Positions 1 through 9,328 of a DNA stretch of 64,000 nt are shown in pieces (positions within the stretch are counted from its first letter, which is position 1; the number at the start of each line of letters is the position of its first letter). The notes under the pieces are model-generated. The model saw only the letters and a list, made by a program, of their open reading frames with translations. It did not search any database and was not told the DNA's origin. Both the position numbers and the translations under genes were made by a program. The DNA comes from Schizochytrium sp. CCTCC M209059 (lineage: Eukaryota; Sar; Bigyra; Thraustochytrida; Thraustochytriidae). The stretch covers positions 67,320 through 131,319 of the forward strand of contig KN805407.1 of NCBI GenBank assembly GCA_000818945.1, written 5' to 3'.

Positions 1-496
1 TACTTAAAAAGCTCAAAGAGACACCCCTTCGGTGGGGCCGAAATATACGAGAGTGCCGAAACAAATGCCTTGCAAGTACGCATGTTTCAATCGCACACCA
101 ATGGAGGAGAAAACGCAAAGTCTGGCGACATGGTGGTGAGCACCGGAATACTCTTTTAGAATGAATACGCGCCAACTCGTGTCGACACCAAGAATAAGCG
201 CTTTGGCCAGTGGAAAAGTCCATTTCTGGCCTCCTCTTNNNNNNNNNNNNNNNNNNNNNTCTCACCCCGCGCCCCTACCCCGTTGCCCGCACTCTCGCTC
301 TCGGTCAGCCTCTACAAAGGCTCATTCCCATCCCTGTACTGCACTGTCCGTCACTCCCATTTGGACCAAAAACAGTCCTGCAAAGCCAAGCTTGGTCTTG
401 TCTGTTTCGAAGCACAGAACCGCAAAGCTACCTCACGCGACGAAAAGCAGAACCGCAAAGCCATCTCACACGTGACCAAGAGCAAGTTTCGCCACC
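1..496. other. Upstream flank without a recognisable gene; contains an assembly gap
   Basis: Nothing here translates to a recognisable protein. Bases 239-259 are N. A short direct duplication of about 35 bases (an 'agaaccgcaaagc' core near 416 and again near 449) lies just upstream of the first gene. The stretch is probably the 5' flank and leader of the dehydrogenase that starts at 497. Confidence 0.6.
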
Positions 497-1529
497 ATGG
501 TCTTCGACGAAGCGCTTCTTCGTCCCGAGTAAGTTTTCGCGCGAGCTCGCGAGCGCGCGGACGCCGCCCGGCGTCGTGCAAAAGTGGACGGACGATGAAT
601 CGTAGCGGCGGAGATACGGACAAAACTGACAAGCGCTCTCGCGCGGGCAACCAACGCACAGCGTCAAGGGCCGCGTGGTCATTTGCACAGGCGCCAGCCG
701 CGGCATCGGCCGCGAGTGCGTGCTCGCACTTGCCAAGCTTGGGTGCAACGTGGTCATTGCAGCCAAAACTACAGAGCCACACCCTACGCTGCCAGGTACA
801 ATCTATACCGTCGCCAAGGAATGCGAGGAGCTCGGCGTGCAAGCCTTGCCCGTCAAGGTTGATGTGCGCAGCGAGGAAGACGTGCAGGCGTGCATCGACC
901 TGACCATGAAAACCTTTGGCCGCATCGACATTCTCATCAACAATGCGAGCAGCCTTTGGTGGCATGACATTGTTGACACACCCATGAAGCGCGCCGACCT
1001 CATTTACGAGGTCAATACGCGCGGCACCTTTATGATGACCAAGGCTTGCTTGCCACACATGCTAAAGAACGGCTATGGCCATGTCATCAACATGAGCCCG
1101 CCCTTGAGTACCCAGGGGCTCGCAGGCCACACGGCGTATTATATTTCAAAATTCGGCATGACCCTCGTCGCGCTTGGAGCAGGTCAAGAGTATCCTGGTG
1201 TTGTGGCTGGAAACTCGCTTTGGCCGCGCACCGTCATCGAGAGCCTTGCTTCCAAAAACCACAAGCTCGGCACTCCGGACATGTGGCGCAAAGCGACCAT
1301 CATTAGTGACTGCGTGCTTCTCCTCATTTCCAAGGGCCTCAATCACTCTGGCCGTACTTGCATCGACGAAGAACTGCTCCGCGAGAATGGCATGGAGGAC
1401 TTTTCCAGATACCAAGTCGTTCCGGGCTCTGAGCCTCCCTCCATGGCAGACCTCGCCTCCGCTGGTGGCAGAGAGCTCAACAAACGCGGTCGTGCGCTCG
1501 TACGGGCTCCCAAGTCATCCAAGTTGTAG
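497..1529 (+). CDS. HSDL2-like short-chain dehydrogenase/reductase (2 exons)
   Basis: Two exons, 497-528 and 662-1529, separated by a 133-base GT-AG intron (donor GTAAGT at 529, acceptor CAG ending 661), give 299 residues. The start ATG sits in a perfect gccaccATGg context, and the splice restores the Rossmann strand just before the TGASRGIG cofactor loop. Other SDR marks are the NNAS motif, the INMSPP strand that carries the catalytic Ser, and Y-x-x-x-K within AYYISKFG. The VIAAKT, GTIYT and VNTRGT stretches are those of hydroxysteroid dehydrogenase-like protein 2, a peroxisomal/mitochondrial enzyme of uncertain substrate. The C-terminal SCP2 sterol-carrier domain of animal HSDL2 is absent, so this is the dehydrogenase half only. 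I see no clear C-terminal PTS1. Family confidence is high; substrate is unknown. Confidence 0.9.
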
Positions 1530-1734
1530 CCATCTCCCCCAGGACCACGACACTACGACCTTGTTGACAGAGACGTCCCGAGGGTAAAAGGGAAGAACCC
1601 CAAGCCGCAACAGAACTCATTCGCTCGCTTGATCTTGCGATGCCAGCTTCAGTCCCTGGTGAGCAGGCACTTGATCTTTTTGTTGGGATATAACGCTCAC
1701 AAGTAAGACAAAGTTTACAATGTTCTAAAATAAT

Positions 1735-1790
1735 GCAATACAACGCACCGCAATGCAATGCAGTGTAGTGCAGTGCAGTGCTATCCAGAA
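1735..1790. repeat. TGCAATGCAGTGC-type short repeat
   Basis: Overlapping units of ATGCAATGCAGTG and GTAGTGCAGTGC lie in the leader of the SohB-like gene and include its first in-frame ATG (1758). That casts doubt on this ATG as the true start. Confidence 0.6.
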
Positions 1791-3548
1791 AAGAGGTCTT
1801 TGTCTCGGCAAGCAAGAGTCTTGCAGCAGAAGGTACGCATGCCCCAATGGACAGTGCGACAGTCGCGCTTTCCTGAGGCGCCCCCTTTGGTCTTCCTCAA
1901 TGACCCCTCTTCGTCGAGTCTCTTCCGGATGACTCCGAGGCTTCGCGAGCGCAATCGCGCAAAACGTCTTGACAAGGCTCTCGCGCGCGACGACATGAAT
2001 AAAGCAGAGGAACCTAGGGATGGGCACGGCGCCGGCGGCGCCGGCGGCGCTGGCGGTGCTGGCGGCGAGCCCGCCGAGGTCGCCGAAGATGCCAAGGTCG
2101 CCGAGGTCGCGGAGCGCGAGTCGTGGGCAGTGCAGGAGCGGCGCGAACTTGCGGCGACGCCAGTCGTGAGCCGCAGGCGCAAGGCGGCCGGCGTCGGCGC
2201 GCTCGTGGCCGGGGCCGCGCTCGTCTCCTGGCAGCACCGCGCCAAGATCGTGTCCACAACGCGCAGTGCCGCCAGAGTCGATACGCTGGGCGTTGTCTGC
2301 GCTGCGGCGGGCGCTGGGCTCCTGGCGCCTGCACTCTGGGAGACAAAGTCCGAAGCCTTTGTGCCATTTGCGCCCACGCATGCGCGCCTCCGCGCAGATG
2401 ATGCAGCCAGCGTCTTTGATTTCAAGGTGCTCAATAGACGCTGGCGCGCCGAGGTCGAGCGGATGGAAGCCAATGTCGGCTTCTCCCCCTTTTGGTTCCC
2501 TGCCGACATCCGGGAGCTCTTCCACGAAGCGTACGAGAAGCAGCGCCAAGAGAGGCGCGAGCGTCTTCTCGCAAAGGAAAAGGACCTCGAGGATCGCGTT
2601 CGCGAGGATCTTCAAGCCGGTAAATCTCCACGCAAGGTGCTGCAGTCGCTTGCACGCACTGTCTTTGTACTTGACTTTTCAGACTACGAAAGCATTGGCG
2701 ACGCAGAGGACATCGGAGAGGGCGACTGGGATCGCCGCGTGCCTTCCGGTACCGTTGAGTGGGTCTCTTTCTTGCGCGACGCCGTGTCTTTCCTTCTCAA
2801 GGCCGCCTCCGAATACGACGAGATCGTCATTCGTCTGGCCTCGCCTGGAGGCTCCGTGACAGACTATGGTCTAGCTGCCTCCCATCTTCTTCGTCTCCGC
2901 AAAGCAGGGATCAAAGTCACGGTGTGCATCGATGAGATTGCCGCCAGCGGCGGCTACATGATGGCCTGCTGCGCGGATCGCATCGTTGCAGCGCCCTTTG
3001 CCCTCATTGGATCGATTGGCGTGGTCGCCGAGATCCCCAACTTTAACCGTCTGCTCAAGGATCGCATCGGTATCGATTATCTGCTGTTCACGGCCGGGCG
3101 TTACAAGCGCACCGTTCACACGCTTGCGGAAAATACCGAGGAGGGAATGGACAAGTTTCGCGAGGAGCTCGAGGCCATTCACGATGCCTTCAAACAGCAC
3201 GTCACATCAAACCGTCCTGCCGTCAAGGACATCGAGTCCTCTGCCACCGGGGAGGCCTGGCTTGCGTCACAAGCCAAGGAGCGCGGTCTTGTTGACGACC
3301 TCATGACGAGCGATGAGCTGCTCGAGGAACTCGAGACTGCCGGAAGAGATCTCATTGCCATCTCTCTCAAGCGTCCCAAGCCCCGTAGGGTTCTTTCGCA
3401 CCTTCTCTGGGACCTTCTCGACCTTGACGAAATTAAGCATGGCCTTCACTCTCTGCGCGCTCTTTTGCCTTCGGGAGAGGATGCCTTGGCTGGACTGCAA
3501 GCACTTCGCCATGCGATGCATCCTCGCAAGTTACTCGCCCGGCTGTAA
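1758..3548 (+). CDS. SohB/SppA-type signal peptide peptidase (family S49)
   Basis: A serine peptidase of family S49 that uses a Ser-Lys dyad and degrades signal peptides or membrane-protein fragments within the membrane. Numbered from 1758, the nucleophile is Ser397 in IAASGGYMM and the general base Lys450 in GRYKR. The 53-residue spacing is close to that of bacterial SohB. ASPGGS and a GSIGV strand complete the ClpP-like fold. Two hydrophobic stretches (near 140-160 and 175-195) follow a Gly/Ala-rich segment and probably anchor it. The start is uncertain: in-frame ATGs lie at 1758, 1839, 1929 and 1995, and the first is inside a short repeat. The basic N-terminus could be an organelle-targeting presequence. 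The gene is bacterial-type, plausibly of endosymbiont origin (inference). It is followed by a long 3' flank. Confidence 0.88.
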   Translation: MQCSAVQCYPEKRSLSRQARVLQQKVRMPQWTVRQSRFPEAPPLVFLNDPSSSSLFRMTPRLRERNRAKRLDKALARDDMNKAEEPRDGHGAGGAGGAGGAGGEPAEVAEDAKVAEVAERESWAVQERRELAATPVVSRRRKAAGVGALVAGAALVSWQHRAKIVSTTRSAARVDTLGVVCAAAGAGLLAPALWETKSEAFVPFAPTHARLRADDAASVFDFKVLNRRWRAEVERMEANVGFSPFWFPADIRELFHEAYEKQRQERRERLLAKEKDLEDRVREDLQAGKSPRKVLQSLARTVFVLDFSDYESIGDAEDIGEGDWDRRVPSGTVEWVSFLRDAVSFLLKAASEYDEIVIRLASPGGSVTDYGLAASHLLRLRKAGIKVTVCIDEIAASGGYMMACCADRIVAAPFALIGSIGVVAEIPNFNRLLKDRIGIDYLLFTAGRYKRTVHTLAENTEEGMDKFREELEAIHDAFKQHVTSNRPAVKDIESSATGEAWLASQAKERGLVDDLMTSDELLEELETAGRDLIAISLKRPKPRRVLSHLLWDLLDLDEIKHGLHSLRALLPSGEDALAGLQALRHAMHPRKLLARL

Positions 3549-4202
3549 TGGTACATTTTCTTTCTTTTGTTGTGCAACGCCCACTAAGAACTCAATTTTA
3601 TGACTTTTGCTCGCTTGTCTCTGTAGGGCTCTTTTTTCTTCCAAAAACTAATCTCTTCAAGTTCTCACCAAGGACGCCTTATCTTTTTTCCTCGTCATGT
3701 TACACCAAATCCCTACGTAAACGAGGGGGACCGAAATTTCATGCGTCTGCGTCTTGAAATTTTGCTGAGGGTAAAAGAGAGTTGATTTTCCTTGCATACT
3801 GTTAAAATAGTTAGAGTCACATGGATTGCTTGCAAGGCTGTGTACGCTAGGATAACCAGGGTAGATTCGTGTCTGGTTGAATGGGACTTGCTTTTGTCTT
3901 GAGATTGAACCCAGGCTTCACCTTTGTTCGCCTCGTAGCAAAGTAGCAAAGACATGGTCGGCAATTCGTGTCGACTCTTCGAACTTCTGCTTGCCCACGA
4001 CACCTGCAAAGTCAGACTCACCTTAGTGCTGGCGTGGAGAAATACGCGGTCTAGAACTATCGATTCATAGGAGACTCCCTTTAGATGCATGGTTGACCAC
4101 ACCGCTCTGGTGGCGTTGATGTCTGTCCACACTTCCCATAACACGCCAAAACTTCGTCTTTTTGCATCGACCCCGAAAATGTCTTCGCCCGTCAAGGTCT
4201 GT
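3549..4202. other. Convergent 3' intergenic region
   Basis: Lies between the SohB-like gene (+) and the DUF2252 gene (-). A 186-codon open frame on the minus strand (3713-4273) shows no family resemblance and overlaps the end of the DUF2252 gene. I read the region as 3' untranslated sequence. Confidence 0.5.
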
Positions 4203-5723
4203 TTACACATTGTTCTCCTCGAGTGCCTCTGCGACGTATGCCGCAATTTTTGTATTCCATTCGTTGGCCTCACTCGTCATGAATGGTGGTGGAAAAGCAG
4301 AAACAAAATATGAAAAGTCTGTTGCCACTTGAGACGCATAGGCGTTGGCTGTTTGCCAAATCTCGTCCGCAAACTCGGCATGGTGACCTCGCAAAGCGAG
4401 AGAGGCCATCGACTCAAAGCTGTGCGGCACAAGGCTGGGGTCAAAGTCGTCATCGCTTCGCGCGTGAGCCGCTGCCAAAAGCTGGCCCCACTGCTCTGAA
4501 AGTTTACGCAGGCGCTTTGCACTGGTTAGTTTCGAGAGGTCAAAGGTAGCTTTGAACGGATTTCGCTGTCGAACGGAATAGCTTGCGCCGTGGAACGAGG
4601 CGTTTCCAAGAAAAAGATCCGCATGGTTGAGCAGCGCACGATTTCCGAGTGCAACGCGCGCTCCTTCTTTGTTGCCAACCTGCTTTGAGGACATGACCAC
4701 CGCACGTTGCGCATCGCCAAGTGCGAGTGCTGTGTGTGGCGCCCGCTCAATCTTCACATCGAGTATGATGTCGTCATACGGATCCATGCTTGGGCCCTCC
4801 ACCAAGACATAGTAACGTGCTGTCCCGTACGAGCCCAGACCAGCCTTAAGTCTCTGGGCAATGTCCTTGACCTTGAAAAACGAAGTCTGATTTCGCAGCG
4901 TCGGCTCCACGCCCTTTTGATAGCTCACAAGTGCGTCTCGAATGACACCTGCGGTGCTACTTGACACAGCGCCGAGCTTGTCAAGTCGCAAATCAAAGAT
5001 GCGCGTCCCGTTTTTCTCCTCACTGTGTCGAGTCCACTTTTTGATCATTTTCTTACGGGATTTGCTTGTTTCCACGTCCGCAAGGAAGTCGTCGAGCCGT
5101 CCGTACGCAGATTCGCACGTGATCTCAAAGCTAAGTTCGTCGTCATTACCAACAAAACGCTCCAGTTGCTGCGCATACGCCGTTGAAAAGCTCTTCACTG
5201 CGCCCTCACAGTCATTGTCGTCGTTCGTAGCCTTGCAAGTGAGGACAATTGAGGCCGTCGCGCGCCACAGATCGAAGCGGAAGTCCGCCACAAAGGCTTC
5301 GTCGAAATCGTTCAGATCGTACACGACGGTTCCCTCGCTGTTATCAAAGGCGCCGTAGTTTTCTACGTGCGCGTCTCCAGAAAGCCACGTTGTAATGTTA
5401 TCCAAGCGCAATGCAGACGCTGGCATCTCTCTGTGTAAATCGTTGTAAAAGATTCTGGCCGTGGCTCGGAAAAAGGCAAACGCGTCCGCGCGCATAAGTG
5501 CAAGCTTTTCCTCACGCGTTTGTGTGTCGAGGTTTTCGAGGTCCAGGGCCACCATCGACGTCACAAAGGCTTTCCGGCCATCATTCTCAACGCTTCCTGC
5601 ACCGTTGCGCTCTCCAAGACCTGCAGGTACTGCTATCCTCGCCGTTTGCTGCGCGGCAACCACGCACACGAGGGCCACGACAATGGCTAAGGCGATGCCT
5701 ATCATCGTGCCTGCCACGTGCAT
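4203..5723 (-). CDS. DUF2252 family protein, probably secreted
   Basis: A 506-residue protein of the DUF2252 (COG4320) family, whose members have a distant kinase-like look and no agreed function. The diagnostic motifs are GDAHVENYGAF at 116-126 and YDLNDFDEA near 135-143, followed by a downstream LDVKIERA strand. The N-terminus (MHVAG then a strong hydrophobic run to about residue 24, ending VVAAQQ) is a clear signal peptide or anchor. Several N-x-S/T sequons fit passage through the ER. A secreted or lumenal DUF2252 protein is less usual than the cytosolic bacterial form. The gene is intronless, convergent with the SohB-like gene, and sits downstream of the BART-domain gene on the same strand. 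Confidence 0.85.
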   Translation of the reverse strand: MHVAGTMIGIALAIVVALVCVVAAQQTARIAVPAGLGERNGAGSVENDGRKAFVTSMVALDLENLDTQTREEKLALMRADAFAFFRATARIFYNDLHREMPASALRLDNITTWLSGDAHVENYGAFDNSEGTVVYDLNDFDEAFVADFRFDLWRATASIVLTCKATNDDNDCEGAVKSFSTAYAQQLERFVGNDDELSFEITCESAYGRLDDFLADVETSKSRKKMIKKWTRHSEEKNGTRIFDLRLDKLGAVSSSTAGVIRDALVSYQKGVEPTLRNQTSFFKVKDIAQRLKAGLGSYGTARYYVLVEGPSMDPYDDIILDVKIERAPHTALALGDAQRAVVMSSKQVGNKEGARVALGNRALLNHADLFLGNASFHGASYSVRQRNPFKATFDLSKLTSAKRLRKLSEQWGQLLAAAHARSDDDFDPSLVPHSFESMASLALRGHHAEFADEIWQTANAYASQVATDFSYFVSAFPPPFMTSEANEWNTKIAAYVAEALEENNV

Positions 5724-6153
5724 CGAGGAACGGCCGGCAACGACGGACGTCTACAGGCTGCTCGCCAAAAACACCCGGGAATCTCGTGTTCGCGCCGCGC
5801 GCACAGTTCCCCTTCCCTTGACGCACGCCCACTGCCTTGCGTGCGCCAAGAAAGATTTGCAGTTCTGGCTTCTGTCGTGGTCATTCATGTCAGAGATTGT
5901 ATAATACTTTTATGAAACGAAATCTAATGGTATATATTGCAGCCAACACGCAGCTGCAACAGCGTCCTGCAATGCGGCTCGCAACAAAGGCAGCTTGCGT
6001 GGCTTTCGATCGCTGACGGATGAACAGACTGTGGCTGATTTCTTTTTAAGGAAAAAAAGAAAAATTGAAACTTTCGAAGCGCGCGCTGCTACACGCGTTT
6101 GTCTGAGCTCGCATCCAGAACAACTCTTGCTGGTTTTGCCTTTGTAAAGAACA
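5724..6153. other. Intergenic between two minus-strand genes
   Basis: This stretch holds the 5' flank of the DUF2252 gene and the 3' flank of the BART-domain gene. Overlapping frames at 5461-5915 are GC-driven shadows. No further gene is seen. Confidence 0.5.
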
Positions 6154-6871
6154 TTACTTGTGGGACGACTTCTTGCTACGCGTTTCGCGGGCCTTGTCCT
6201 TCATCAAATTGACAAAAAACTCATAGTCCGTTTGCGCCGCAACCATTTTGACCAAAAAGCTTGATCGTTTGTTCGCCTGCAAGGGTTCAACAAGCAAATG
6301 ACATGGTGTGTTAGTTTTGCAAAACCCACCACCACTCTCTTATCCTTCAGAATTTTTCACTTACACCCTCTGCGACCTCGTTGAGCTGCTCTCGAAACTC
6401 TGCGCGGTCGAGCTTTTGGTCTTCTATGAATTCCTCCAAATAACTCTCAAAGAGGGCTTCAAACTCCTTGAAGATTTCCCAGTACTCGAGCTTGTTTTCT
6501 TCCTCATCCGGATCGAACTCGTGAAGGTGCTCGCGATAAAAGTCGTCGAGCCCGTGGGAGATCTTTGACTGGTAGAACGGGTACAGATTCGCGAGCACAT
6601 CACCTTCTCCTCGCATTCTCATCTGCAAGCAATGTCACAAAGCAAAGCGAAAGCAAAGTAAAGACAAAAGCAATTGACGTCATACCATTTTCCATATCAT
6701 TGCCGTCAGTTTCCGTCATGAGCGCTCAAATTGACTAAACAGGCAAGCATACACGTCTTTCCCTTCGAGAAAAAGAAAAGTCTTGCATTGAAGACTTACA
6801 ATTCGATCGAGCCCGCCATCACTAGATTTGCTCTCATCCGCAGCCTTGCTCTCAAAGCCGTACTCTGCCAT
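6154..6871 (-). CDS. BART-domain protein, ARL2BP/CFAP36-like (3 exons)
   Basis: Three exons, 6800-6871, 6365-6622 and 6154-6276, joined by phase-0 GT-AG introns (donors GTAAGT), give 150 residues. The middle exon carries the BART signature (EFDPDEEENKLEYWEIFKEF, then a helical SYLEEFIED). The last exon supplies the closing helix (TDYEFFVNLMKDK) and a basic tail ending KKSSHK. In animals BART domains bind ARL2 or ARL3 GTPases, in ARL2BP and in the ciliary protein CFAP36. Only 24 residues precede the second exon, so this is little more than the domain itself. An open frame running from exon 1 into the intron ends within about 50 codons; I judge it read-through. Choosing ARL2BP or CFAP36 orthology needs a tree. 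The start is shared head-to-head with the racemase gene. Confidence 0.8.
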
Positions 6872-7271
6872 CGTGGCTCGGTCGCTCTTTCGTTCCGTCA
6901 CTCTCGCCGCAACACAAACGTGTTCCGGTCTCTCAAGTTAGGGCCGTCGCCGAGAGAGTAATTGGGTTTGCAACCAACAGAATCTGGGTTTTGGCTGGTT
7001 TTGGCTGTGCCCTTTACCGTACGTCAAGATCACCTCGAGCGGTCGCGATTCGCACTCGCCTTCCTTTGTCCAGCCAGATGGGATCCAGCGCGCCGCCTGT
7101 GTCCACTTCACACCCCCTCGCGCGCGAGCGCAGAGTCCCACTCGAGCGACCCACGCTCAAGCTGGCGCGGACTCCGCGGCGAGGCCCCGCTCTCAACAGG
7201 TTACGTTCCGAGTTCTCGAACATAGCGCACACCTTTTTTTCTTTTCTATTTTTTTCTGTCGAGAATTAAAA
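6872..7271. promoter_or_regulatory. Divergent promoter region, BART gene / racemase gene
   Basis: A 400-base head-to-head interval. A T-rich run (tttttttcttttctatttttttc) precedes the racemase start at 7272. No specific operator can be named. Confidence 0.45.
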
Positions 7272-8528
7272 ATGAGAACGCAGGGGCGATCGATCTTCTT
7301 TGTCTTCGATCACCTTGGTGGACCACAAAACCAAACGCGTGTCCTCGCGGTCGCCACAATGGACGCCGTCGACCCGCTCGAGGCCGGTGCGCAAGCTCTC
7401 GAGGGCGTCTCGGGAGCAGACGATCTTGCCGTACGCCTGGGACTCGCAATCTCGGCCAGAGACGTTGCGGAGGCGGCGAGAAGAATCGCGCCCTACGTCA
7501 AACGCACGCCAGTGACCACCTCGTCGACGCTCGACGAGCAGGTCTTTGGCAGAGCTGACGACGGCCATGCTGGGACCGTGTACTTTAAGTGCGAGAATTT
7601 TCAAAAAGTTGGCGCCTTCAAGTTTCGCGGCGCATGCAACGCAGTCTTTGCACAAAACCAAGATGACCTGCCTGCCGCTGGCGTTATCACGCACAGCTCC
7701 GGGAACCATGGCCAGGCGCTCGCGCTCGCGGGCAAGCTTCGTCAGATTGCTGTAACAATCGTTGTCCCGAAAGGTGCGCCAAAGGCCAAAGTTGATGCCA
7801 TGCGCGGCTATGGCGCTCAAATCGTTGAGGTGGACCCTTCCACTCGCGATGCCGCCACAGAGGAAAGAGTTGCAGCGACTGGAGCGCTCTTTGTGCATCC
7901 TTCAAATGAGCCGCTCGTCATGGCTGGCCAGGGTACTCTTCTGGCCGAGTTCTGGGCCCAAGTGTGCGCTCTACAACGTGCATCGAGTGGCGCTGACGCG
8001 GCGCAGATGAAAATGGAGCTCGCGCCTGTCTTTGATGCAGTCGTTGTCCCCGTGGGTGGAGGCGGAATGCTCTCTGGTGTTGCTGTTGCTGCTCGTGCGC
8101 TTCTTGGACCCAAGGTGCGGATCATCGCGGCAGAGCCTGAACTCGCCGACGATGCGGCACGATCGAAAGCAGCCAACGCGCTGCAGGGCCACCGTAATGG
8201 CAAGGTACCCCAGACAATCGCCGACGGTTTGCGAACGACCCTGGGTAGCAACACATGGCCCGTCGTTCGCGATGTCGTGGATGAGGTTATTCTCGTGTCG
8301 GAGTCTCAGATCGTGGACGCCATGCACTTTGCTTTCGAACGTATGAAGCTCGTCATTGAGCCCTCTGCGGCGGTGGGTCTTGCCGCCGTATTGTCAGACA
8401 CATTCAAGCGCGACACGTTGCAGCAGCTCCCAAAGGCACCGCGCGTGGGCGTCGTGTTTTCTGGGGGTAACGTGTCATTGCAAGAAGCGCTCCCATTTCA
8501 GACACCAATAAACTCCAACAAAGCTTGA
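7272..8528 (+). CDS. Serine racemase / threonine dehydratase-like PLP enzyme
   Basis: A fold-type II PLP enzyme of the serine racemase and threonine ammonia-lyase family. The Schiff-base lysine is in FQKVGAFKFRGA (about residue 117 from the first ATG). SSGNHGQA holds the cofactor ring, VPVGGGGMLSG is the phosphate-binding glycine loop, and FSGGNVS lies near the C-terminus. It lacks the ACT regulatory domain of biosynthetic threonine deaminases, which favours serine racemase or hydroxyaspartate ammonia-lyase. The first ATG gives 418 residues. The second (7359, context acaATGG) gives 389, nearer the usual 330-350. The extra N-terminus could be a mitochondrial presequence. The final codons fall inside an imperfect duplication that continues downstream. 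Confidence 0.9.
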   Translation: MRTQGRSIFFVFDHLGGPQNQTRVLAVATMDAVDPLEAGAQALEGVSGADDLAVRLGLAISARDVAEAARRIAPYVKRTPVTTSSTLDEQVFGRADDGHAGTVYFKCENFQKVGAFKFRGACNAVFAQNQDDLPAAGVITHSSGNHGQALALAGKLRQIAVTIVVPKGAPKAKVDAMRGYGAQIVEVDPSTRDAATEERVAATGALFVHPSNEPLVMAGQGTLLAEFWAQVCALQRASSGADAAQMKMELAPVFDAVVVPVGGGGMLSGVAVAARALLGPKVRIIAAEPELADDAARSKAANALQGHRNGKVPQTIADGLRTTLGSNTWPVVRDVVDEVILVSESQIVDAMHFAFERMKLVIEPSAAVGLAAVLSDTFKRDTLQQLPKAPRVGVVFSGGNVSLQEALPFQTPINSNKA

Positions 8529-8750
8529 GTCCGCCAAAAGACACAGCTTGAGTGAGTCGACACAAATCCACCGCCCTCGCAAAAAGGGAGCATTCACGAC
8601 CTCACACTGAATGGATCCAAGGTATTCCAGACGCAAATGAACTCCAACGAAGCTTGAGTCGGCAAGAAGATACAGCTTGCGTCGGCACAAAAGCACCACT
8701 CTCGCACAGGAGGGGCACTTACGACCTCGCACAGAAAGAATTTTGAGGTT
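8496..8750. repeat. Imperfect direct repeat, about 125-129 bp period, two copies
   Basis: Copy 1 (about 8496-8620) begins inside the last codons of the racemase gene and includes its stop. Copy 2 (about 8625-8745) lies wholly downstream. Shared landmarks are aactccaac-(a/g)aagcttgagtc, acagcttg and cacgacctc-type blocks in the same order. The copies are diverged by substitutions and small indels. Confidence 0.8.
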
Positions 8751-9284
8751 CATCATTGATTGCGATGGCAGGATCAACTGCAAAGACAAGAAAAGCTCGG
8801 CCATCGACATCGCCTGATCTCATGGTCACCGTCTAATCATCAAGTGTACAAAGAAGAAAATTGCTCTTGGACAACGTGTGAGAGACTTTCAACGAAGATC
8901 AGCTTGTGACTGTAAAAGCCACTAAAGCTTCTCGCGGCTTCGCTCGCCCCCTCCGACACCACAATTACTTGTGTTTCTTTTGGCGTGAGAATGCCATGAG
9001 CTTCTGTTTTTTAATTGACGGTGTCAATCAGGTGTTTGGGAAAACTAATTATCTTGTCTTTATTTATTTGTTCTGTAAGGGGGCTGCCTGCATATGTGTT
9101 GTGGGTATCTGGCGGGGTCGCCGCGCTCGTCGGTGATGTTGTTGATGTGCGGCGGCGTGCCAGACTCGTCAGTGCGGTCTTGAGCTTTCAAAATATCGTC
9201 TACGGCAAAGAGACTTTCTCTGCGCATCAAATGTACTTTCAATCCGTAATTTGTAGCTTTAGCTTCCATTACATGTGAGAGAGA

Positions 9285-9319
<35 letters not shown>

Positions 9320-9328
9320 GAGGGTTGT
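8751..9328. other. Convergent 3' intergenic region
   Basis: Lies between the racemase gene (+) and VPS45 (-). I see no gene. Apart from the GA tract beside the VPS45 stop it is unremarkable mixed sequence. Confidence 0.5.
9277..9318. repeat. (GA)n microsatellite
   Basis: About 20 GA dinucleotides, interrupted once by GGGA, sit about 10 bases downstream of the VPS45 stop. In the VPS45 transcript this would be a pyrimidine (CU) tract in the 3' UTR. Confidence 0.95.

Noticed and set aside
161..903. Frames running through the N gap and over the dehydrogenase start
   Set aside because: They cross unresolved bases and overlap the well-supported spliced HSDL2-like gene.
3713..4273. 186-codon minus-strand frame after the DUF2252 gene
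   Set aside because: Overlaps the DUF2252 3' end and has no recognisable motif; most likely 3' UTR.
6690..6740. Extra exon in the BART gene (frame with ATGACGGAAACTGACGGC)
   Set aside because: Could not be joined in frame to the first exon without a stop; direct splicing of exon 1 to the BART exon works cleanly.
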